The position numbers were made by a program, and so were the translations under genes. The notes beneath the pieces are model-generated. The model was not told the origin of the DNA. It searched no databases and saw only the letters and a program-made list of their open reading frames with translations. This document shows, piece after piece, positions 1 to 10,742 of a DNA stretch of 64,000 nt (positions are counted from its first letter, which is position 1; each line of letters opens with the position of its first letter). The DNA is from Prorocentrum cordatum (lineage: Eukaryota; Sar; Dinophyceae; Prorocentrales; Prorocentraceae): the NCBI GenBank assembly GCA_963575745.1, contig CAUYUJ010000869.1:467053-531052 (forward strand), read 5' to 3'.

Positions 1-1
1 T

Positions 2-313
2 CTCGCACGGCATCGGAGCATCGAGCATATCCAGGCTTACGAGCGGACCCACGACCGCGCAGTGCCCAGCCTCTCCACTCGCATCCTGCACTCCTTGTTG
101 GCAGAGCAGACTGATCCAGAACACCGCCCTGAGCAGAGCGAACGGACCCTTGACTACGTCAACTTTCTGTCCTTGCTACCTGCGCCCAAGCAGGACGACA
201 GAGACTACGAGCAGCCAGCGCGCCTTCTGGACGCAGTGGACAGCGCGCGGGGCATCTCACCAGTGCCTTCTGTGCGGTTCGCCTGGACGCGCGAGGGCGT
301 GCTGGCAGAGTAA
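2..313 (+). CDS. 3' end of an unidentified protein-coding gene
   Basis: An open frame runs from the window edge to a TAA at 311-313, giving about 103 C-terminal residues that end in VRFAWTREGVLAE. The codons are strongly GC-ending, as in the other real exons here, and the residue composition is mixed and non-repetitive (acidic and basic residues plus aromatics). The segment is therefore likely a genuine terminal exon. I recognise no domain. If MRE11 is annotated correctly, this gene lies on the opposite strand inside or beyond MRE11 intron 3. The start lies outside the window. Confidence 0.55.
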   Translation, partial: LARHRSIEHIQAYERTHDRAVPSLSTRILHSLLAEQTDPEHRPEQSERTLDYVNFLSLLPAPKQDDRDYEQPARLLDAVDSARGISPVPSVRFAWTREGVLAE

Positions 314-1207
314 CCCGAGGAAGCATAGGCCCTTCCTCGGGACAAGACACCCCCGCACAACAAGGGTATCTGTGGGGCAAGTCGACTTTCTGGCTGGGCC
401 ACGCGCAAGGTTTGTCAGGCTCTCCCACTTTTTGCTTCAGCGGGCTGCTGGGACCCTCCATCAGCTGGTCAACTTGTTTCCATTGGTTCCAGCTCAATAA
501 GCTCGACTGCAGTCCAGCTTCGGAAAACCCCAAAAAACTAAGAAACAGGCGTGGCGCCTGCGATACTGGCACCGGCAACATGGGCATGTCTGACGCTGCT
601 GGCTCGTACTCCTAGTTGACTTTCCATCCCTCGGCTGGTCTTCTCTCTTCCCCTCCTTCAGTCGCCACCTCCGAGGCGCTTCGCAGTCGCGGGCAGGCAG
701 TGCCGCCGCCTCGTCTCTGACCAGCCTGCCACCTTCTTCCATCCACAAGTCGTGGCCTCGCTAGCCCTCAAAAGTCCGCCGCAGGCGGAAGAGGCGGGAA
801 GAGGGGAAGACAAGGAGGAATGGAGGACACGGATGAGTAGGGGAGGGGCAGGGGGCCAAGCGGGGCGAATATTGTCCTCGCGACTTCTCATGTGTCCGCT
901 CGCTCCTAGCTAGCTTGCAGAGCCCTACGCATCAAATCACGCTCACGTGCGCTCACACAAAGACCAATCACGCACATCCGCTCTGAAAACACCCTCCTCA
1001 TCTTCCTGCTTCTACTCCTCCTCCTCCTCGTGGTTGTCATCTCCTCGTGCTGCGAGTTGGAATACCCTTCACGCCGACACGCAGTATTCACGTCCACGAT
1101 ACTAGAGCAATCCCTTGTGACAAACCTTCTGATCCATCCGCTGCAATCCGCTTGATGCCAGGTCTCTCGACTCAACTGGTTCGCATCGAAGAAGAAAAGA
1201 AGACCAC
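314..1207. other. No gene recognised; probable MRE11 intron 3 and flank
   Basis: This stretch has only short frames with no coherent protein similarity. Searching the minus strand by eye for the next MRE11 block (the HGNHDDP region) gave nothing, so exon 4 must lie outside the window. Confidence 0.5.
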
Positions 1208-1286
1208 GCTGCGGTTTGTTCTCGTGGAAGAGGTCGCCACCGTGAAGAATCAAGTCTGCAGAACTCCCACGGCAAATCTGTAAGAC
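1208..1286 (-). CDS. MRE11: MRE11 exon 3 (phosphoesterase domain, GGDLFHENKP block)
   Basis: Read on the minus strand from 1286, this exon encodes VLQICRGSSA followed by DLILHGGDLFHENKPQR. GGD-FHENKPSR is the second metal-binding signature of the MRE11 calcineurin-like phosphoesterase; the aspartate of GGD and the histidine of FHEN belong to the conserved active-site motifs. The upstream boundary is an AG acceptor (TGAG|GTC) in phase 0, which joins exactly to exon 2 (NTFEE). The likely donor is C|GTGGTC, leaving one base of the arginine codon that closes HENKPxR. The frame then runs into unrelated sequence, supporting the exon end. MRE11 works with RAD50 and NBS1 in double-strand break processing in the nucleus. 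Confidence 0.88.
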
Positions 1287-1893
1287 CTCACCCGGCAAAA
1301 ATGTGCACGACCGTCCTGCATCGCACCAGGAGATCTTAAGCTGCCTCTTCCTGCTGCTTCTGATGATCGTTCTTCTCCAGACGGGCTTCGGCCACCGATT
1401 TGTCCTCAATCTGAATTCCCCTTCCTCATCGAGGTCACCGTGGCTTGACAGATAGGCCCCTCAGTGTCCTGGGCGACTCTTACACACTCCTGATGCGTAT
1501 CTCGCGGATTCCTTTGATGCCCATCCCACGCATTCCTCTTCCCCTTCCTGGCCGCATCCCCTTCTCCATTCCCTCATTCCTGCCTTCCCGGCTCCTTCCC
1601 GGCTTCCCCCCCCATTACATCATACCTCTTTGTTTCCCATGTCCCCTCTCCCCTCAGTCTGCTTCTTCTCGCACCTCGACCATCATTCCCTCTTCCTCCG
1701 GACCCTGTTCCTCATCCGCCCTGTTCACCCTGCTTCCCATTCCGACCCTCAAACTCGATCACGCCTCGTGCAATGGCTTCCTCATCCACCGACCGATCAC
1801 GCCCGCCAGTCCCGAGCTGCACTGTAGCACCATCCCGCGGGAGGAATGAACGGACCTTCGTAATTTCCGACTGTACACATACAGCTTAACACA
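1287..1893. other. Pyrimidine-rich spacer, no gene
   Basis: The stretch is C/T-rich (strings of TTCCC and CCTTCC between about 1500 and 1800). The open frames it contains are compositionally biased and share no motif with known proteins. Confidence 0.5.
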
Positions 1894-2750
1894 ATGTATC
1901 AACTCCTGTATGTATACACACAATACGCACATACAAATACATATACATATACACGTACACATACACACATACACATACTCATACAAATACACATACAAAT
2001 GTGCATACACATGCACATACACAATACACAGATCCATACACGTACACATACCCATAAACACATACACACATACACACATACACACATGCACACACATACG
2101 CATACACATATACTACACATACACATACACATACACATACGCATACGTATGCACATACATTTACACATACACGTACACATACACATTCACATACACATAC
2201 ACATGCAAGTACACATACACGCAAACATACACATGCACGTACACACTCACATATGCACACCTACGCATACACATACAAATATACATACACATGTACATAC
2301 ACATACACATACACATGCACATACGCAGACGCGGACACGTACACGTACACGTGTACCTACACGTACACATACACACATACACATACACAACTACATACAT
2401 ACACATACACACCTACGCATGCACAGACACATGCACATACATATACACATACGCATACGCGTGCACGTACACGTACACGTACACCTACACAGACACATAC
2501 ACAGACGCACACACATACACACATACACATACACTTATACACATGCATACACAGACGCATACCCGTACCCATGCACTTACACATACACATATGCATCAAC
2601 GTACACGTACACGTACACGACACATACATACATACACATGTATCAATTCCCATACCTGCACCTCCACATAGAACTGTACATAGACAAAGACATACACAGA
2701 TACACATATATCTATACGTACAAATACACATATGCATAAACATATCCGTG
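1894..2750. repeat. ACATAC-type microsatellite, about 0.85 kb
   Basis: An imperfect array of ACATAC/ACACAT/CGTACA units fills the region with little interruption. It leaves long but meaningless open frames of His/Thr/Tyr on one strand and Cys/Met/Val on the other. A related array occurs at 61110-61510, so the two lie near opposite ends of the giant MRE11 intron. Confidence 0.95.
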
Positions 2751-3137
2751 CACAAATGCATATACATATGCGAAACAATAGACATATACATAGGGACGAA
2801 GCGTAGCCCACCCCCAAGGGGGGGGGGGGGGGCCAAGGCCGTTCGGGAGTGGGGGAGTGCTGGGTTGCTGATTGCTGGGGGGGGCGACCTTCAAACCAGT
2901 CTCGTTCAACAACAACAAAAGCAACAAGAACAACGCAACAAGCAGAATCCTCACCACGGATCCGCACTTACGCCACGCACCCAGGGACAATGAATGACCG
3001 TTCGGCCCCCTCACACTGATAATTAGATTACATATCCGAATACGTATACATATAGATATACACATACAAATGCAAATGAAAATACACATACAAAAACAAT
3101 GTTCTATCTATTCCGTTGATCTATGTACTAGAACTAT
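2751..3137. other. Low-complexity spacer with a G run
   Basis: A run of about 15 G near 2817-2832, a CAA-rich patch near 2908-2945 and further ATACAT-type sequence at 3030-3100. No gene is seen. Confidence 0.6.
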
Positions 3138-3226
3138 CGCGCGCGCTTCGCGCGCGCTCAGGTTCCAGGCCAGGCCGGGGGGGGCGATGGATAATCTTGG
3201 ACGTCGCTGTCAAGCACAGGCGCGCG
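3138..3226 (+). repeat. Truncated copy of the dispersed TTGGGGCC-type module
   Basis: The sequence from the GCGCGCGCTCAGGTT motif through CAAGCACAGGCGCGCG matches 3841-3920 and 52103-52182 with a few differences. It stops where the pentanucleotide array begins, so it is a truncated third copy of the module duplicated at 3642 and 51903. Confidence 0.8.
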
Positions 3227-3227
3227 C

Positions 3228-3391
3228 TCTGCTGCGCTGTGCTATGCTGTGCTGCGCTGTGCTGCGCTATGCTATGCTATGCTATGCTGCGCTGTGCTAT
3301 GCTGTGCTGGGCTATGATATGATATGCTGTGCTGCGCTATGCTATGCTACGCTATGCTACGCTATGCTGTGCTCTGCTATGCTAAAGCTCA
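3228..3391. repeat. GCTGT/GCTAT pentanucleotide array
   Basis: About 33 tandem 5-bp units of the form GCTGC, GCTGT, GCTAT. It passes into the GCTAAG array without a spacer, suggesting that one satellite diverged from the other. Confidence 0.93.
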
Positions 3392-3394
3392 GCG

Positions 3395-3505
3395 AAGTTA
3401 AGATGATGGTAGGTTAAGCTAAGATACACCAGAGCTAAGATGAAGCTAAGCTAAGCTAAGATGAAATAAGCTAAGATAAGATGAGATAAACAACGCTAAG
3501 CTAAG
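3395..3505. repeat. Short GCTAAG/ATGA satellite
   Basis: Degenerate GCTAAGATGAAGCTAAG units precede the 115-bp direct repeat. The same order, satellite then 115-bp repeat, recurs at 4624-5098. Confidence 0.85.
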
Positions 3506-3511
3506 GAGACG

Positions 3512-3625
3512 TAACTGGGGGAACCGCGGGGCGGATGCCGGGGGAACCGCCCGGGGCGCGTTCCGCTGCCCGGCCCCTTTAAGATCCAGGGTAAGAACCC
3601 TCTAGGCAGAGCCTAGGTAGGGACA
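3512..3625 (+). repeat. 115-bp direct repeat, copy 1
   Basis: It contains two GGGGGAACCGC motifs, then CCCCTTTAAG and CTAGGCAGAGCCTAGGTAGGG, which includes a palindrome (CTAGGCAGAGCCTAG). A close copy is at 4982-5098. Both copies follow GCTAAG satellite. Confidence 0.88.
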
Positions 3626-3641
3626 AAATCCTATATCTTTC

Positions 3642-4520
3642 CATCAAAGTAGAACTCCTACTCGGGGGTCCTACATATCCCCTGACAACTGGCCGGTACC
3701 GCGCCTCCCGGCTTCTTAACGTTGTCGCGGAGTCTCCGAAGGCCCCAAGGAATCCGAGAATTGTGGATTTGGGTGAGATGCTCATCCATTCAGGACTCAG
3801 GACAGTATGCCCGGGCCTGGGCATACTGTCCAGGCCATCCTGAGCGCGCGCTCAGGTTCTAGCCCAGGCCGGGGGGGCGCTGGACGATCTTGGACAACGC
3901 TATCAAGCACAGGCGCGCGACGGCATCTGAGGAGCTTCTGGGGTGTTCCGCATGCTTCGTCAACTGGCTGTTGGAGGCACCTCTTGGGTGCTTCTTGGGA
4001 GGGCGTCTGAGGGTCCCTTGGGGGCATCGGCTCTGCAATCTGAAGCCGTCATTGGCCGTCTTGGCTGCGTGGAGGCCCGACTTGAGGCCACCTGCGGCCG
4101 GATTGAGGCAATCCAGAAGCCTCCCGGGGGGCCTCCTGGAAGCAGTTTTGACGCATCGAGGGCACTCTTGGGCTATTTTAAAACCTCTTGGACGTCTCCT
4201 AAGGGCCTTTTGGGCCCTCGGGAATCTTTTGGCGTCCTCGTCGGACCACCCGAGGGCCTCTTGCGGCCTCCTGTGGGGCTTTTGGGGGGAACGCTCTGCT
4301 GTTGGGTCGCGTTACCCTTCTTGGGTCTCTCTTGGGGTTCTTGGGGCCCTCTCGGGCCGTCTTGGGCGCCTCACGCACCGTCTTGGGGCCCTCGCGGGCC
4401 GTCTTGGGGCCCTCTTGGAGGCCTCTTCCTGTATATTGGAGCGGTATTGGAAGCCTCTTGGGCCGTCTTGGAGCATCGGGATGCTAAAAGGCCGAAAAAA
4501 GTAAAACCCGTCAAAGCGCA
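3642..4520 (+). repeat. 880-bp dispersed module, copy 1
   Basis: Nearly identical over its length to 51903-52785, in the same orientation, with only scattered substitutions. The first half contains AACTCCTACTCGGGGGT, a GCCCGGGC-centred palindrome near 3809-3832 and CTTGGACAACGCTATCAAGC. The second half is a degenerate array of TTGGGGCCCTC/TTGGGCCGTC units. It ends in an AT-richer core (GATGCTAAAAGGCCGAAAAA) shared with other members. I see no credible protein. Confidence 0.93.
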
Positions 4521-4623
4521 ATCGTATAACAATGAATTGCGCCTCTCTTTTTTTGAAAAAAATATCCCAGTGCGACCCTACCTAGGAGTTGGAAGCCCTA
4601 GGAAAGCAGCATTAGTAGTAACA

Positions 4624-4975
4624 GTAACGCTAAGCTAAAGCTAAGCTAAAGCTAAGCTAAAGCTAAGCCACAGCTAAGCTAAAGCTAAGCTAAAGCTAAG
4701 TTAAAGCTAAGCTAAAGTTAAGCTAAAGCTAAGCTAAAGCTAAGCTAAAGCTAAGCTAAAGCTAAGCTAAAGCTAAGCTACAGCTAAGCTCAAGCTAAGC
4801 TCAAGCTAAGCTAAAGCTAAGCTAAAGCTAAGCTAAACGCTAAGCGAAACGCTAAACGAAACGCTAAGCGAAACGCTAAGCTAAAGCTAAGCTACAGCTA
4901 AGCTAAAGCTAAAGCTAAAGCTAAGCTAAAGCTAAAGCTAAAGCTAAAGCTAAAGCTAAAGCTAAAGCTAAAGCT
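4624..4975. repeat. GCTAAAGCTAA satellite
   Basis: A tandem array with an 11-bp period (AAGCTAAGCTA), drifting to a 6-bp GCTAAA period toward the end and including a short GCTAAGCGAAAC variant block at 4837-4880. It is not telomeric sequence. Confidence 0.95.
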
Positions 4976-4981
4976 CCCAGG

Positions 4982-5098
4982 GGACTGGGGGGAACCGCGG
5001 GGTGGGGACTGGGGGAACCGCCCGGGGCGCTGTGCACTGCCTGGCCCCTTTAAGCTAAGAGAGTAAGAACCCTTCTAGGCAGAGCCTAGGTAGGGAAA
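4982..5098 (+). repeat. 115-bp direct repeat, copy 2
   Basis: Matches 3512-3625 through both GGGGGAACCGC motifs, CCCCTTTAAG and the CTAGGCAGAGCCTAG palindrome. The pair brackets about 1.4 kb. I see neither TG...CA ends nor retroelement coding between them, so I do not call them LTRs. Confidence 0.88.
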
Positions 5099-6202
5099 AA
5101 CTCAGACATCGCGCCGGTCTGCTCCGCAAGGCGCCGCACCCAACGAGACTCTTGGGCGCTTGGGCCACCTCCATTTCAAAAAGAGGGTGCCTGAGGAAGC
5201 CGAACACCTCGCACGCCCACTCAGAAAAGTGTGATGAGGAGGAGGAACAACAGCGGCAGCAGGAAAAGAAGAACGGCGGGGAAGGCCGAGGAGGCCGAGA
5301 AGCGAGAGGGACAGCTTCGCAGCTTAGGGAAAAAACGAGCCTGAAATAAATACGGTATTATGTAGCCGTGCACTCGCGCGTGCGCAGACCACTCCGTTTG
5401 GACGGCACCCGCACAATGGGCCCTCGCGAGCAGATGCGTACACAAACAAGGAAGCCAGCGGGAGAGCGAGAGGATGCGGAAGACAACGAGGAAGGAAGAG
5501 CGGAAGGAACGGACTGGACGCCAAATCACAGCATGAGGCTCCAATGGCAGGCCAGACACAAAAACTAAAGCATAGAGGAAGACAGTGCAGAATTGCAAGG
5601 TCGACTAGACGTGACTACAAGTGAATGGCCGACGGCCGAAACCCCGCGAAACGGCTACCTCATCAGGTAAGCGATCGCATGGGCAGCTGTCACCCAGGCA
5701 GGCGCGCCAGCGCGCAGCCTAGCCCAAGTGCGCACGAGAGGGCACTAGGGGTAGGAAAAGCGCGGGGCAACGCCAAACCAAACATTAAAAAAACAAAAAG
5801 AAGCCACGGACGCTCCAGAAGGGAAGCAGGAGCGGGGCAACGAACTCAGCACGTGCACAGGAGGAGGAAGAAGGGGAACAGGAACCAGGAGGCCAGAAGG
5901 GCGCATCCGCCGAGGAGCACACGGCGGTTGACACGGACTCGAATAGAGCTCGGCACTCCTGCAACACCTTGGCGGAAGAGGTATCGGCCACGCGGCCGGG
6001 ACAGTGTCGCGCCTCTTGGCCCCTGCATGTGGCCACACCAGTTGCCCGACACGACTGGACGGAATGAGCGGGCGGCAACTTCACAAAATGGTCCGCCCTG
6101 GCACCTCCTCAGGCGACGTGAGCCTGGGAGATGCGGCCGCTGTCGAAAACGCCCCCCCCCCCCAGAGGGGCCACAAGCCCAAGAAGGCAGGGGACCGCCC
6201 CC

Positions 6203-6204
<2 letters not shown>
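5099..6204. other. No gene recognised
   Basis: Mixed-composition sequence with purine-rich patches. A minus-strand frame around 5880-6000 (containing VADTSSAKVLQECRALFESV) looks less biased than its surroundings and might be an isolated exon. No motif or splice partner supports it. Confidence 0.4.
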
Positions 6205-6250
<46 letters not shown>

Positions 6251-6252
6251 AA

Positions 6253-6293
<41 letters not shown>

Positions 6294-6294
6294 G
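6205..6294. repeat. GAC trinucleotide microsatellite
   Basis: About 30 units of GAC with one AAA interruption, followed by G-rich and purine-rich sequence to about 6400. The poly-Asp frame it opens is not evidence of a gene. Confidence 0.97.
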
Positions 6295-6859
6295 GGGGGA
6301 GGGGAGGACGGAGGAGACAAGAGGAGGAGGGGAGGAGAAGGAAAGGGGGAGGAAGAGAAGCGGCCCCCTCCCCCCCCCAAAGGCGTGGAACCCCCGGGGG
6401 GAGGCGGTGGGCGGACAAAAGGTGCCACCCCCACCGGAATTCTGACCTCAGGATTCTGGCGAGAATCTCAACCAACAGTACTGTCGCCAGCGCTCATGCT
6501 GGCGACAATATGCGACAATGCTGGCCCCGGCGCTGGTGCAGTCGCTGTCGTTGGCGCCGGCCTCGGCCAAGCGCCGCGCATGTCACAGTCCTGGCAGCGA
6601 GGCCGAAATCGGCATAAACAGAATCCGGCCAGACCGCGCTCACCTTCACCAGACCGCGCTCATCCTGTGGTTGCTGATGTCATTAAGCTGCACGTGGCCC
6701 TTGCCGTGGACGTCGCCCGGCTACTGCTGGCCTGCGTAGTGCTGCTTAACCCCGCTCTGATCGAACTCATGATGCTAGAAGTCGCGCTGCTCGACGGGAC
6801 CGCGTTTTCACTGCTGCCCGCTGTCATCGTGAAGCCAACCGTGCCACTCCTCAACTGGT
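6295..6859. other. Purine-rich spacer, no gene
   Basis: GGAGGA-rich sequence to about 6420, then unique sequence leading into the minisatellite. A short local repeat of TGGCGACAATATGCGACAATGC lies near 6500-6525. No coding signal was recognised. Confidence 0.5.
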
Positions 6860-8740
6860 GCAGGCGCTGGCATTGGTGCTGGCGAAGGCGCAGGCGTTGA
6901 TGCTGGAGTCGGTGCTGGCGTCGTTTCTGGCGTCGGTGCTGGCGTCGGTGCTGGCGATCTGGCATCAGAGTTGGACACCGATCTGGCGGCGATGTGGCGT
7001 CGGCGCTGGTGTAGGCCCTGACGTTGGTGTCGGCGGTAGGTGCAAACGTTGATGCTGGCGTTGGTCTTGGCGTCGGACACTCAAACCGGTCTGGCGGTGA
7101 TCTGGCGTTGGTGCTGGTGTAGGCGCCGGCGTTAATGCCGGCATAGGTGCGGGCGTTGATGCTGGCGTCGGTGCTGGCGATCTGGCACCAGAGTTGGCCA
7201 CAAGATGCGTACCCCATTCTGGCGGCGGTCTGGCGTCGGCGCTGTTGTCGGCGCTGGCGTTGGTGCCAGCATAGGCGCCAGCGTGGATGCTGGCGTCGGT
7301 GCTGGCGATCTGGCGCCAGAATTGGACACTGGAGGCTGTATGCTGGATGACGGACAGTCGGGCGCCCTTTTCTTGGTCAACCTTTTCCTCGCGCGGCCAT
7401 GCTTGATTAATGAATCCTCTGGTGCGTTGTAGGCAGATAGCCGGCGTTGGCTGGAGTCGGTGCTGACGTCGGCGCTGTTGTAAGCGCTGGCGTTGGTGCA
7501 GGCGTCGTAGGTCCAAGCGCTGATGCTGGCGAGGGTGCCGGTGTCGGAACTGGCGGATGTGCTGGGGTGGGGCTGGGGCTGGTGTTGGCTTCTGTGCTGG
7601 TGTAGGCGCTGGAATCGGTGGCGGCAGGAGGTTGGTAGGTGGAGGTGGGGGTGGGAAGACAGAATGATGTGGGCATTGGGAGGGGCAGTGGAGTCAGTCG
7701 GGCGCCCTTGTCTTGGTCAACCTCGTCCTCGCGGCCATACTTGATATGAATCCTCTGGTGCGTTGTCGTCCGATGGCCGGCGTTGGTGCTGGAGTCGGTG
7801 CTGACGTCGGCGCTGGTGTAGGCGTTGGCGTTGGTGCAGGCGTCGTAGGTCCAAGCGCTGATGCTGGCGAGGGTGCTGGTGTCGGAGCTGGCGAACGTGA
7901 GGGGTTGGGCTGGGGCCGGTGTTGGCCTCTGCGCTGGCGTAGGCGTTGGAGTTGGTGGCGGCTGGAGGGTGGTAGGTGGAGGTGGGGGTGGAAGACAGAG
8001 GGATGTGGGCATTGGGAGGGGCAGTGGAGTCAGTCGGGCGCCCTGGACTTGGTCAACCTTGTCCTCGCTTGATTAATGAATCCTCTGGTGCGTTGTCGTC
8101 CGATGGCCGGCGTTGGTGCTGGAGTCGGTGCTGACGTCGGCGCTGTTGTAGTCGCTGGCGTTGGTGCAGGCGTCGTAGGTCCAAGCGCTTATGATGGCGA
8201 GGGTGCTGGTGTCGGAGCTGGCGAATGTGCCGGGGTGGGGCTGGGGCCGGTGTTGGCATCTGCGCTGGTGTAGGCGCAGGACTTGGTGGCGGCTGGAGGG
8301 TGGTAGGTGGAGGTGGGGTGGGAAAAAAGAGGGAAGTGGGCATTGGGAGGGGCAGTGGAGTCAGCCGGCCCCCCTTGTCTTGGTCAACCTTGTCCTCGCG
8401 GCCATGCTTGATTAATGAATCCTCTGGTGCGTTGTCGTCCGATGGCCGGCGTTGGTGCTGGAGTCGGTGCTGACGTCGGCGCTGGTGTAGGCGTTGGCGT
8501 TGGTGCAGGCGTCGTGGGTCCAAGCGCTGATGCTGGCGAGGGTGCTGGTGTCGGAGCTGGCGAATGTGCCGGGGTGGGGCTGGGGCCGGTGTTGGCTTCT
8601 GCGCTGGCGTAGGCGCTGGAGTTGGTGGCGTCTGGAGGTTGGTAGGTGGAGGTGGGGGTGGGGAGACAGAGGGATGTGGGCATTGGGAGGGGCAGTGGAG
8701 TCAGTCGGGCGCCCTGGTCTTGGTCAACCTTGTCCTCGCG
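6860..8740. repeat. GGTGCTGGCGTC minisatellite with 335-bp higher-order units
   Basis: A 12-bp GGTGCTGGCGTC-type repeat dominates. From about 7400 it is organised into four higher-order units of about 329-339 bp, each marked by a TTGATTAATGAATCCTCTGG-type segment (near 7403, 7740, 8069 and 8408). The open frames read Gly-Ala-Gly-Val on the plus strand and Ala-Pro-Thr on the minus strand. They are by-products of a 12-bp unit that keeps frame. Confidence 0.93.
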
Positions 8741-10230
8741 ACAAAGTCGAACCAGGCAGGGACGTAGGCGCAGGCGTTGCTGCTGGAGCTGGTGCTGGCG
8801 TCGTCGTTGGCGGAGGCTCCGGCGTCGGCGCTGGCGTAGGCGTAGGCGTAGGCGTTGGCGTCGGTGCTGTGGCAGGAACTGTCGTTGGTGCCACGCCATC
8901 GCGCGCCAGGCCTCCGACTGACGTCGGCGTACGGGGGTTGGTGCTGCTGCGTGTGGCGCTGCTGGTCCCAATCGTGAGTCAAATTAGTGCACCGGCCCAT
9001 CCGAGATTTTCGGCGTGCTGGCCCATCCGCTATCGCACGGCGGACGGGGTACTCAGAGGTAGTTCGATGGCGGTGGTGCTGGCGTCGGTGCTGGCGTCGG
9101 TGCCGGTGTTGGCGCTGGCGTTGGTGTCGGCGTAGGCGCCGGCGCTGGTGCTAGCGTAGGGGCTGACGTCGGCGTAGGGGCGTTGGTGCTGCTGCGCGTG
9201 GAGCTGCTGGTCCCAGTCATGGAAGTCAAATTGGTGTACCGGTCTATCCGCGATTTTCGGCGTGCCAGCCCACCCGCTATCGCACGGCGGACGGAGTAGC
9301 CAGAGGTAGTGCCATGGCGGCGGTGCTGGCGTCGGTGCTGGCGTCGGTGCTGGTGTGGGCGCCGGCGTTGGTGTCGGCGTAGGCGCCGGCGTTGGTGCTA
9401 GCGTAGGGGCTGACGTCGGTGTACGGGCGATGGTGCTGCTGCACGTGGCGTTGCTGGTCCCAATCGTGAAATCAAATTGCCGGCCTATCCGCGTGCCGGC
9501 CCATCCGTTATCGCACGACGGCGGACGGGGTACTCAGCGGGTGTTCGATGGCGGTGGTGCTAGCGTCGGTGCTGGCGTCGGTGCTGGCGTCGGTGACGGC
9601 AGTGCCGTTGTCCTTGGAGCCGGCCTTGGAGCCGGCGTCCGTGTGTCACGGAATACCCCCGGCGTAGGCGCTGCCGTTGGTGCTGGTATCGGTGCTGGCG
9701 TAGATGCTAGCGTCGATGCTGGTGTAGGTGCTGGCGCTCGTGCCGGCGTAGGTGCAGGTGTTGGCGCTGTCCTCGGTGATGGCGTCTCTGCTGCTGTCGG
9801 CGCCGGATCTTGTGTAGGCGGCGCTGCTGCCGTCGCGACTTGTGAAAGCGTCGGCGCTGTCGCTGGCGAAGGTGCCGGTGTTGGAACTGTCTTCGATGCT
9901 GGCGTCGATGCCAGTGTAGGCGCCGGAGTTGGTGCCAGCATGAGTGCAGGCGTTGGCGCAGGCGTCGCTGATGGTGTCGAGGGTGCTGTAGGCGCCAGTG
10001 TTGGCGCCGAAATCGATGCTGGCGACGCTGCTGGTGTCGGCGCGGGCGCTGGTGTAGGCGTAGGCGCAGAAGTTGGAGCCCGAATTGATGTCGGCGTCCA
10101 TGCTGATGGAAGCGCTGGGAGGCACTGGCGCTGGTACTGGCATCGGTGCAGGCGTTGGCGCTGACGTCGATTCTGGCGTCGAAGGTGCAGTAAGCGTCAG
10201 AATGGGTACTGGCGTCCACCCCTTGACTGG
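8741..10230. repeat. GGTGCTGGCGTC minisatellite with 243-bp higher-order units
   Basis: The same 12-bp repeat family continues. Between about 8935 and 9550 there are three higher-order copies spaced about 243 bp apart, each with a GTGCTGCTGC...GTCCCA segment and a CCCGCTATCGCACG-type segment. The remainder is simple 12-bp variants. Confidence 0.9.
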
Positions 10231-10716
10231 TGGAGGACGAGGTCGATAGGTCGAATTGGGAGTGGGAAGTCGGATGCCGGGATCTGGAGGTCGGAATGCA
10301 GATTTGGGGAAGGTTGAAGGCCGACAGGTGGAGGTGGAAGAGTCGGGTGCTGAAAGATGGGGGTCGGAATGCTGGGCCGGTGTAGGCTGGAGGTCGATCG
10401 TCGGAAGTGGAAGTGGAAACTCGGACGCAGTATGATTGAGGCCGGAGTGTTGAGCTGGCAGAGGCTGAAGGACGATGGTGAAAGGTGGAAGTGGAAAGTG
10501 GGTTGCTGGATTTCGGAAGTCCGAGTGTTGCGCTGGAGGAAACAAGAGGTCGATGGACACCGACTGGTAAAGTGGATGTGAAGGACGGACGCCAGCTGCT
10601 GCCAGTCGGAATGCTGAGCTGGTGGAGGACGAGGTCGATAGGCGGCAGTGGGAATGGGAAGTCGGATGCTGGGCGCTGGAGGTCAGAGTGCTGAATTGGT
10701 GAAGGGCGGAGGTCGA
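10231..10716 (-). repeat. 78-bp minisatellite, left half of the transposon target
   Basis: Units of about 78 bp, recognised by GAGGTCGATAGGTGGAGGT and GGAAGTCGGATGCTGGG, continue directly the array at 32856-33345. On the minus strand they read as 26-residue proline-rich units (PAQHSD, LPTPxSTYRP), the same units that end the minus-strand LINE. The array is cut by the DNA transposon at 10717-10718. Confidence 0.9.
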
Positions 10717-10718
10717 TA

Positions 10719-10742
10719 CTTTGAGGCCCGCCTCAAACTATC
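10719..10742 (+). repeat. Left terminal inverted repeat
   Basis: 24 bp beginning CTTTGAGGCCCGCCTCAAA and ending CTATC. Its first 19 bases contain a self-complementary hairpin (TTTGAGGC-CC-GCCTCAAA), so each TIR is itself palindromic. AACTAT-type motifs follow at about 10745, 10782 and 10792. Confidence 0.92.

Noticed and set aside
1894-2750. Long open frames rich in His, Thr and Tyr (or Cys, Met, Val)
   Set aside because: They arise from an ACATAC-type microsatellite whose period keeps all frames nearly free of stops.
4624-4975. Telomeric or interstitial telomere repeat
   Set aside because: The unit is GCTAAAGCTAA, not TTTAGGG or a variant.
3512-5098. LTR retrotransposon bounded by the 115-bp direct repeats
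   Set aside because: No TG...CA ends, primer-binding site, or gag/pol frames between them.
6860-10230. Gly-Ala-Gly-Val frames resembling elastin-like or structural proteins
   Set aside because: They are translations of a 12-bp minisatellite; frames are open on both strands and there is no unique sequence with splice signals.
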